Shown here: one piece after another, positions 7,925 through 12,648 of the stretch
Numbering within the stretch: position 1 is the first letter of the stretch
How the letters are laid out: each line of letters begins with the position of its first letter
Source: Desulfobacterales bacterium
GTDB lineage: Bacteria > Desulfobacterota > Desulfobacteria > Desulfobacterales > Desulfobacteraceae
Length of the DNA: 12,648 nt
Assembly (NCBI GenBank): GCA_022361095.1
Contig: JAKSBO010001141.1
Location: forward strand, 1-12,648
Reading direction: 5' to 3'
The notes under the pieces: model-generated
The model's database searches: none
The model's input: the letters and a program-made list of their open reading frames with translations, nothing else
What the model was told of the DNA's origin: nothing
Made by a program: the position numbers and the translations under genes

Positions 7925-9070
7925 ATGACCAAAGTGGCGCTATGCGCCTGTCCGGATTATGAAGCTGTACATGTGACATCGGCAGTGGAGCGGGCCGTGG
8001 GATTGTGCGGGGGTATGGAAAGGTTTGTCCGTCCGGGACAGCGGGTACTGCTCAAACCCAATATGCTCAGTGCTGCCCCGCTGGAACACCGGGTGACTAC
8101 GGACCCGGCCCTGGTCCGCGCCGTGGGAAAACTGGTGTTAAAGGCAGGGGGAAGGATCATCATCGGAGACAGTCCGGCCATTGACAAGGTGTCCCGTATT
8201 TCCCGGGTCACCGGCATGAAAGAGGTGGCTGATGAGCTGGGGGCCGACCTGATTGAATTTTGCCGGCCCGCCCTGGCCAAGACGCCTGAGGGGTCTATAT
8301 ACCATGCCCTGGAGCTGGACGAGGCCGCACTGACCGCTGATGTGGTCATCAATCTGCCAAAACTTAAGACCCATTGCATGATGCTTTTAACCCTGGGGGT
8401 TAAAAATCTTTTCGGGATGGTGGTCGGACCGCGGAAAAGCCAGTGGCACATGCACGCCGGGGCAGACCGGATCATGTTTGCCGATCTGTTGCTGGATATC
8501 TACCGTACGGTCAGACCGGCCCTGACCATCCTTGACGGTGTCTGGGGCATGCAGGGCCGGGGACCCAATAACGGTACGCCGTGCCATTTAGGGCTTCTTG
8601 CGGCTTCCCGTGATCCCCTGGCCATGGATTTGGCCCTGGCGCCTCTGCTTGGGGCCCATCCGGCAAATTTCCCCTTGTATGGTGCGGCGGTCCGCAGGGG
8701 GCTTGTGCGATCCGATGGTTCTGATACCCGGATGGTGGGTGATGATCCAAAGGGATTTGTCCCCAAAAATTTTCAATTGCCGGTACTGGAATCGGTCATG
8801 CCGGTGCCGGGATTTCTTTCCGGAGCAATGCGCAAACACCTGACCTCCCGGCCTGTCCAGGACCCCGGCCTATGCCGGGACTGCGGTAAATGTGCAGCGG
8901 TCTGCCCGCCGGGATGTCTTTGGTTTGCGGCGCCCCACCGGGCTGTTATTGACCACCTGGCCTGTATTCGGTGTTACTGCTGCCAGGAGGTCTGCCCTGC
9001 CGACGCCATTCACTTTAAAACAGGCGCGCTGGTGGGAATTGTGGAGCGCTTGCGGGCTATCATGCCTTAG
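7925..9070 (+). CDS. DUF362 protein with C-terminal 2[4Fe-4S] ferredoxin domain
   Basis: A 381-residue cytoplasmic iron-sulfur protein. Residues about 5-270 match DUF362: VLLKPNMLS, the GGRIIIGDSPA segment, the VVINLPKLKTHCMMLLTLGVKNLFG core, and LTILDGVWGMQGRGP with DPLAMD. The C-terminus holds two CxxCxxCxxxCP motifs: C317/C320/C323/C327 and C347/C350/C353/C357, predicted to bind two [4Fe-4S] clusters; extra cysteines C331 and C352 lie beside them. DUF362 proteins are common in anaerobes, but their reaction is not established; an electron-transfer or maturation role is a guess. A strong GGGAGGAG at 7909-7916 overlaps the permease stop and sits eight bases before the ATG. The 15-base gap to the permease gene strongly suggests a shared transcript with the pump. 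Confidence 0.93.
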   Translation: MTKVALCACPDYEAVHVTSAVERAVGLCGGMERFVRPGQRVLLKPNMLSAAPLEHRVTTDPALVRAVGKLVLKAGGRIIIGDSPAIDKVSRISRVTGMKEVADELGADLIEFCRPALAKTPEGSIYHALELDEAALTADVVINLPKLKTHCMMLLTLGVKNLFGMVVGPRKSQWHMHAGADRIMFADLLLDIYRTVRPALTILDGVWGMQGRGPNNGTPCHLGLLAASRDPLAMDLALAPLLGAHPANFPLYGAAVRRGLVRSDGSDTRMVGDDPKGFVPKNFQLPVLESVMPVPGFLSGAMRKHLTSRPVQDPGLCRDCGKCAAVCPPGCLWFAAPHRAVIDHLACIRCYCCQEVCPADAIHFKTGALVGIVERLRAIMP

Positions 9071-9150
9071 TGAAAATTAAAAAGGCTTCGCCTGTACAAT
9101 ACTTTTGCCGTTGAATACACGATCTATCCTTATTCGTTAGTTTTCATTGA
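9067..9150. repeat. long imperfect inverted repeat downstream of the DUF362 gene
   Basis: TTAGTGAAAATTAA (9067-9080, overlapping the DUF362 stop codon) can pair with TTAGTTTTCATTGA (9137-9150): 14 pairs, three of them G-U. AAGG (9082-9085) and CCTT (9128-9131) extend the pairing with an internal asymmetry. Inside the loop a tiny AGGC-TTC-GCCT hairpin lies at 9083-9093. Read on the minus strand, that hairpin is followed by TTTTAATTTTT, which is terminator-like in the leftward direction. On the plus strand it has no T-tract. The structure could end or stabilise the operon transcript. It does not have the core sites of an integron attC. Confidence 0.45.
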
Positions 9151-9162
9151 TTTGGAGAAAAT

Positions 9163-9489
9163 ATGAATAGTAGGTCAATAATTCTATTATTAGTTTTAAT
9201 TATTGCCACAGGCGTTGTGACTTGGTACTTCACCAAACTTCATTACGTCGATATTAATAACTCCCGTATTGAGGATATCATAACGCAAGAAGTGGCCCTG
9301 CTGGAAAAAGTGAAAAAATACAAGCCTCCCTGCGAAAAAATTAGTGACTCAAACAGATTCATCATAGAGAATACTAATGACTTCGTTATTATTTGGAAAA
9401 TATCAGGAAACAATAAAACAATAGAGAAATTCGTTGTAAATAATAGCTTCGATAGTGCTTACGAAGAAATTGATAATATCTGCAGGTAA
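9163..9489 (+). CDS. small single-pass membrane protein, unknown family
   Basis: This 108-residue protein begins with MNSRS and one strongly hydrophobic helix at about residues 6-23 (IILLLVLIIATGVVTWYF), then a hydrophilic remainder. By the positive-inside rule and the short N-terminus it is probably an N-in anchored protein with its C-terminal domain outside the cytoplasm, or an uncleaved signal. Two cysteines, C58 and C107, could form a disulphide there; this is speculation. The C-terminal domain alternates short beta-like segments (RFIIENTNDFVIIWKIS, KFVVNNSFDSAYEEI). GGAG at 9154-9157 gives a good start. Base use is visibly AT-rich compared with the flanking DUF362 and DUF2293 genes, suggesting separate acquisition. 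I do not recognise a family. Confidence 0.7.
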   Translation: MNSRSIILLLVLIIATGVVTWYFTKLHYVDINNSRIEDIITQEVALLEKVKKYKPPCEKISDSNRFIIENTNDFVIIWKISGNNKTIEKFVVNNSFDSAYEEIDNICR

Positions 9490-9587
9490 GTACAATTCAA
9501 ATTCCAGGATTTAATTTAACAAAAATAAAAATATTGAATAACAAGCGAGTTAACTCTGACCGCACGGACGGTTTATGAATTGAATAT

Positions 9588-10262
9588 ATGGTACATCAGC
9601 ATTTAAGTGTTTCTCCTGGGCCCTTCGACGGAACATTATATTCCGAATCAGGGGAAAAACTAACACTGCCTGATGGGTGGGCTTTTCTGCCGGCAGGGGA
9701 TGCCGCGGTTACAAGGCGGGTAAAATTAAAGGGCCCTGTATGGGTGGTCCAGGTGAAATACCGCAGACGGATGATCTCAAAAGGAATCTGGGCTCCCGCC
9801 GGCAACATCCTGGCCGCAAAGCAGGAAGTGGCTGCCAAGAGATCAACACCGGCCTATGCCAATGCGCGGAAGCGGGAACTGGCACGAAGAGAGGCCAAGC
9901 AAAAGGCATATACACAGGAATTTAATGATCAGGTCATCAGGTTTTTGAATTTTCACCCCAGGTATGAAAAAGAGGCACAACGCCTTGGAAATATCATAAC
10001 CGCCCACGCAACCCCTGTGGGCAGCGGAACCGTTGCCAGAACCCTGCGCATTCCCATTAATGAAAGAGCCCGGGCTGCCGTAATGGCATGGATGCGGCAT
10101 AAGACCACAGCCTATGATTCAATGAAAATTCCACGGGTAAAGGGAAAGCGAAGAGAGGTAAGAAGGGACCTGGCCAAAAAATCAATAGACGCATTGGAAA
10201 TATACCGCCATGGCCGGGACCAAAAAGAGGATTGTCCCCTGAAACAGGCATTGGAAGAATAA
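9588..10262 (+). CDS. DUF2293 domain protein
   Basis: A 224-residue, very basic protein of unknown function. The C-terminal part carries the DUF2293 signature: HATPVGSGTVART at about 140-152, AAVMAWMRHKTTAYD at about 163-177, and IPRVKGKRREVRRDLA at about 181-196. The N-terminal part matches the longer members of this family, with GWAFLPAGDAAVTRR at about 30-44 and the KGIWAP motif near 65-70, then a Lys/Arg/Ala-rich helix (about 75-110). It appears full length and intact. No signal peptide or membrane segment is present; the many Arg and Lys residues hint at nucleic-acid contact, which is inference. The ATG at 9588 has no good ribosome binding site. It is preceded by the AT-rich small gene and is convergent with the deacetylase gene. 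Confidence 0.9.
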   Translation: MVHQHLSVSPGPFDGTLYSESGEKLTLPDGWAFLPAGDAAVTRRVKLKGPVWVVQVKYRRRMISKGIWAPAGNILAAKQEVAAKRSTPAYANARKRELARREAKQKAYTQEFNDQVIRFLNFHPRYEKEAQRLGNIITAHATPVGSGTVARTLRIPINERARAAVMAWMRHKTTAYDSMKIPRVKGKRREVRRDLAKKSIDALEIYRHGRDQKEDCPLKQALEE

Positions 10263-10303
10263 GGCGTTGAATGCATTCTCGTTAACAGGATGCCGGGTGG
10301 CAT

Positions 10304-10337
10304 GGATAGGGCTCTTCAGTGATGGGGAGTCCTATCC
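10304..10337. terminator. hairpin between convergent genes
   Basis: GGATAGGGCTC (10304-10314) pairs with GAGTCCTATCC (10327-10337), eleven pairs including one G-T, around a 12-base loop. It sits in the 87-base gap between the DUF2293 gene and the convergent deacetylase gene, where a bidirectional transcription barrier would be expected. Neither side has a T-tract, so it is not a classical intrinsic terminator; it may instead protect 3' ends or be a remnant repeat. Confidence 0.4.
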
Positions 10338-10349
10338 CGATGGTCACAT

Positions 10350-11273
10350 TTAAATTCCTAATTTATCCAGCAGCCGTTTTTCATATGTGTCACTCTCTGC
10401 AGGATAACGCAAGTCCTTTACGCCATTTTGCTTTGCCAAGGCCCAAAGGATGCTTTCCCCTGCCGGCAGTATTGTTGATACCATGGTGTAAACAGGGTCC
10501 TGGTATGCCTCTTCCGGCGAGATTATTTTCCACCCTTTTGATTTGTACATTGCGATGATGTCTGGCAAAAATACGGAATTAACAGCATTGGTATGCAAAA
10601 GAATTACATGTTTAATGCTCCGGTTAAGGAGTTGTTCAGATAAAGAGTCGTAATAGATGGTCCGGTCCCACAAATGATTAAGGTATGCGGTGCGATAGGG
10701 TGATAAATCATTATCAGGGTGGCTTTTGCGCCATGCCTGGAAGCGCTTATTGTAATACCAGTCGCTGGCATCAACACTCACAGCTCCCGAACTGTATCCA
10801 TGATTCGTCAGCCAACTTCTAAATCCATCACGTTTTGATACCGTTTCCCCCTCTTTTAGATATGGAAAACGCATACGCTTAGTCCAACCGGGCATATCCT
10901 TTAACAACGCTTCATTTTTTTTTGTGTCAGTTATAAACTGTTCAAGCGTAACCTGCTTCGAACAGAAATTAAAGTGGAAGTAAGTGTGGTTGCCTATAGC
11001 ATGACCGGCATTACCCCAGTTTTTTACCAATTTCATGCCCATCGGGCTGTCTACCCGTTTTCCGGCAGGAAACAAAATTGATTTGATTTGGGCATCTGAC
11101 AAGGCATCCAGAATGGATGCGTTCCATGAAATGGCCTGTGCCTGAATCCGCGGATCCAGGCCATCGTCAAATGAGAACGCTATACTTTTGGCCTGAGCGG
11201 CCAAAGGCAGGCAAAGTGCTGCAATTATCAAAAATGTGATTAACAAATTTTCAGCAATAAAAGATCTTTTCAT
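10350..11273 (-). CDS. secreted polysaccharide deacetylase (NodB homology domain, CE4)
   Basis: A 307-residue protein predicted to remove N- or O-acetyl groups from an extracellular or cell-wall polysaccharide. A Sec signal peptide is evident: MKRS, a hydrophobic core at about 9-23, and a likely cleavage after AQA28. The NodB motifs follow in order: FSFDDG with the catalytic base D36 and metal ligand D37, GNHTYFH with metal ligands H96 and H100, RFPY (R135, P137, Y138), DASDW (168-172) and LLH with H227. All expected catalytic positions are present, so it should be active. A roughly 50-residue C-terminal tail lies beyond the domain. The upstream CGAGAAAA is a weak ribosome binding site. It runs divergently from the AEC transporter gene, sharing a 127-bp promoter region. 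The substrate is unknown. Confidence 0.92.
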   Translation of the reverse strand: MKRSFIAENLLITFLIIAALCLPLAAQAKSIAFSFDDGLDPRIQAQAISWNASILDALSDAQIKSILFPAGKRVDSPMGMKLVKNWGNAGHAIGNHTYFHFNFCSKQVTLEQFITDTKKNEALLKDMPGWTKRMRFPYLKEGETVSKRDGFRSWLTNHGYSSGAVSVDASDWYYNKRFQAWRKSHPDNDLSPYRTAYLNHLWDRTIYYDSLSEQLLNRSIKHVILLHTNAVNSVFLPDIIAMYKSKGWKIISPEEAYQDPVYTMVSTILPAGESILWALAKQNGVKDLRYPAESDTYEKRLLDKLGI

Positions 11274-11289
11274 TTTTCTCGATGTCCTT

Positions 11290-11366
11290 ATTGATCATTA
11301 AATTTGGTTTTTATTTTTCCGGGGGAGAATTAGATTAGAATATCCTTAGGTTTTGATCTGATCAAT
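11290..11366. promoter_or_regulatory. shared divergent promoter region with palindromic operator candidate
   Basis: A perfect odd-centred palindrome, TTGATC-T-GATCAA, lies at 11353-11365. A related half, ATTGATCA, at 11290-11297 is an exact inverted copy of TGATCAAT at 11359-11366, 61 bp away. Upstream of the palindrome, TAGAAT at 11336-11341 is a -10-like hexamer for the AEC gene, which would place the palindrome just after the start of transcription, as expected for repression. The second half site lies close to the deacetylase start. A shared repressor acting on both genes, possibly by looping, is inference from symmetry and position. Confidence 0.4.
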
Positions 11367-11400
11367 GGTAAGGTCTGGCGATACATTTTAAGGAGAACAT

Positions 11401-12306
11401 ATGTCCAACATAATACTGCTGATCGTCTGTCTTATTGCCGGAATTATGCTTCGTAAAATTTCCCAATGCCCGGCGAATACACCAGAGGCCCTTAACGCGT
11501 TTATTATTTATATATCTTTGCCGTCTCTTGCATTATACCACATTCATGCCTTGGTCATAACCCGTGAATTGATTTACACAGGGCTTATGGCCTGGATATT
11601 GTTCGGTTTGGGTGCGGTGTTTTTCTATTTTACAGGCAAAAAATTGAAACTCTCCCGGGCTACCATTGGCGCCCTTGTCCTGGTCGGGGGACTTGGGAAT
11701 ACATCCTTTGTGGGCCTTCCGATGATCCGGGCATACTATGGAAGCGCATGGCTGGGCGTGGGTATTGTGGCAGATTTGGCCGGTTCTTTTTTTGTGTTGT
11801 CTACCCTGGGTATTTTTGCAGCGAACTTGAGTTCTTCCGGTGCAGTGGACATTCGCAGCATCTTTAATAAAATACTGACGTTCCCTCCATTCCTGGCCTT
11901 GGTTGCCGCGTTGCTCCTAAAACAGATTCAATTTCCTGAGTGGCTTAATTTCACTCTGGTTCAGTTGGGGGGAACCCTCACGCCGTTAGCTCTGGTTTCC
12001 GTAGGGTTTCAATTACAGTTGGGCCTATTGAAAGGTGAGACTGCCCCCCTGGCCCTTGGGCTCTTTTATAAGTTGATTCTTGGGCCGGCTTTAGTGGCCT
12101 TGATCTATGTGGGGATTTTTAAAGGCAGCGGTACGGTGATGCAGGTAACTATTTTTGAGGCTGCTATGGCGCCCATGATTTCAGCAGGAATCGTGGCGTC
12201 TAATTATAAATTGAATCCGCCCTTGATTAGCCTGATGCTTGGGGTCGGAATACCCCTTTCTTTCCTGACGCTGCCGGTTTGGTATTGGCTGTTGAGAGGG
12301 ATTTAG
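11401..12306 (+). CDS. AEC-family transporter (auxin efflux carrier / malate permease type)
   Basis: A 301-residue integral membrane protein of the AEC family (TC 2.A.69), whose bacterial members move organic acids such as malate or malonate; the substrate here cannot be read. Around ten hydrophobic segments cover the chain, beginning at residue 3. The family signature GGLGNTSFVGLPMI is at about 96-109, in the first crossing loop, and the second half shows the corresponding PLALVSVGFQLQ and EAAMAPMISAGIVA segments expected for the inverted repeat. Length is normal. AAGGAG at 11390-11395 sits five bases before the ATG, a strong start. It is divergent from the deacetylase gene and last in the window, with a weak terminator candidate about 85 bases downstream. 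Confidence 0.92.
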   Translation: MSNIILLIVCLIAGIMLRKISQCPANTPEALNAFIIYISLPSLALYHIHALVITRELIYTGLMAWILFGLGAVFFYFTGKKLKLSRATIGALVLVGGLGNTSFVGLPMIRAYYGSAWLGVGIVADLAGSFFVLSTLGIFAANLSSSGAVDIRSIFNKILTFPPFLALVAALLLKQIQFPEWLNFTLVQLGGTLTPLALVSVGFQLQLGLLKGETAPLALGLFYKLILGPALVALIYVGIFKGSGTVMQVTIFEAAMAPMISAGIVASNYKLNPPLISLMLGVGIPLSFLTLPVWYWLLRGI

Positions 12307-12391
12307 AAATAATCTCTGCACTGTTTGGTCCAGAATTTTGGCCGGGTAGTGATGTTATGATCGGACCCATCTTCTGAAATCTCCCAGTATC

Positions 12392-12414
12392 GGCTATGGT
12401 CAGCCTTTTATTTT
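12392..12414 (+). terminator. weak intrinsic terminator candidate for the AEC gene
   Basis: GGCT (12392-12395) and AGCC (12402-12405) form a four-pair stem around ATGGTC, followed directly by TTTTATTTT. The T-tract is good but the stem is short, so termination may be weak. It is the only hairpin followed by a T-rich run downstream of the transporter gene. Confidence 0.4.
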
Positions 12415-12454
12415 GATTCAATAATTTGTTCTATTAAATCGATTTTTGCTTTAT

Positions 12455-12468
12455 TGAGTTACGACTCA
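12455..12468. repeat. small palindrome TGAGT-TACG-ACTCA
   Basis: A perfect five-base inverted repeat, TGAGT (12455-12459) and ACTCA (12464-12468), around TACG. It is in AT-rich intergenic DNA and could be an operator for a gene beyond the window. A dyad of this length can occur by chance. Confidence 0.3.
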
Positions 12469-12542
12469 CGAATTGATTACAACATGATAGAAAACAGATG
12501 TCAGTCTATTATTAAAAAATGGTTTTCTCTCAAAAAAGTTCA

Positions 12543-12565
12543 TTTCTCGCAATTCGAACGAGAAA
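12543..12565. repeat. inverted repeat TTTCTCG/CGAGAAA
   Basis: TTTCTCG (12543-12549) is exactly inverted as CGAGAAA (12559-12565), separated by nine bases containing TTCGAA. The arms are far from the AEC stop and are followed by AATATTTTCTG rather than a clean T-tract, so an operator or a small-RNA stem is as likely as a terminator. Confidence 0.35.
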
Positions 12566-12648
12566 AATATTTTCTGTTTGTAATATTTTAGAACGGCAAA
12601 CCATTCTGCACAGGAATACTAAATCTAGACTTGATTGCTATTGTCTCG

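Larger units (their letters stand above)
12307..12648. other. 342-bp AT-rich tail without a convincing gene
   Basis: No supported gene is seen. The longest plus-strand frame of note is 35 codons at 12484-12591 with no ribosome binding site; a minus-strand frame at 12227-12421 overlaps the AEC gene and is a shadow. The stretch does contain a terminator-like hairpin and two small palindromes, annotated separately. The high A+T content resembles that of a promoter-rich intergenic region leading to a gene beyond the window. Confidence 0.5.

Noticed and set aside
9071..9150. Possible integron attC site next to an AT-rich small gene (GTTAG at 9136-9140)
   Set aside because: GTTAGTT does not fit the GTTRRRY core and the left arm lacks the complementary RYYYAAC; no integrase is in the window.
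12484..12591. 35-codon open frame in the AT-rich tail
   Set aside because: No Shine-Dalgarno sequence, and its length is within chance expectation for this composition.
1..12648. CRISPR array, tRNA, rRNA, IS element or prophage
   Set aside because: No regularly spaced repeats, no cloverleaf or rRNA-like segments, and no transposase, integrase or phage genes were found on either strand.

Overview
The window looks like part of a chromosome from an anaerobic deltaproteobacterium, most plausibly a Desulfobacteraceae-type sulfate reducer. This is an inference from moderately GC-rich coding regions broken by AT-rich intergenic islands, a DUF362 protein carrying two [4Fe-4S] ferredoxin clusters, and the style of the AraC regulator. 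No rRNA, tRNA, phage, IS element or CRISPR array was seen.

Layout. Positions 1-405 are AT-rich and hold the end of an unidentified gene and one small hypothetical gene. Positions 406-848 appear non-coding; the 3' end carries a promoter-like TTGACA and an 18-bp dyad just ahead of an AraC-family regulator (849-1871) with an unusual cysteine cluster in its N-terminal sensor half. After a 282-bp regulatory gap (direct repeat, hairpin, -10-like TATATT) comes a tight tripartite RND efflux operon: NodT-type outer-membrane lipoprotein (2154-3617), membrane-fusion adaptor (3621-4805) and RND permease (4805-7909). Fifteen bases later, behind a strong ribosome binding site, is a DUF362/ferredoxin protein (7925-9070), which looks like a fourth member of the same transcript.

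The right part is a mixed accessory stretch. A long imperfect inverted repeat (9067-9150) separates the operon from an AT-rich orphan gene for a single-pass membrane protein (9163-9489). A DUF2293 gene (9588-10262) follows. A secreted NodB-type polysaccharide deacetylase (10350-11273, minus strand) is convergent to DUF2293 and divergent from an AEC-family transporter (11401-12306). The 127-bp deacetylase/AEC intergenic region contains a perfect TTGATC-T-GATCAA palindrome. The last 342 bases are AT-rich, with a weak terminator-like hairpin and two small palindromes but no convincing gene.

How the genes may work together: the regulator probably controls the efflux operon beside it, and the adaptor, permease and outer-membrane factor form one envelope-spanning pump. 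The pump substrate cannot be read from the sequence. The most interesting question is why an Fe-S DUF362 protein is tied to the pump and whether the cysteine-rich AraC sensor responds to metal or redox state. The genes from 9163 onward show no evident functional link to the pump.
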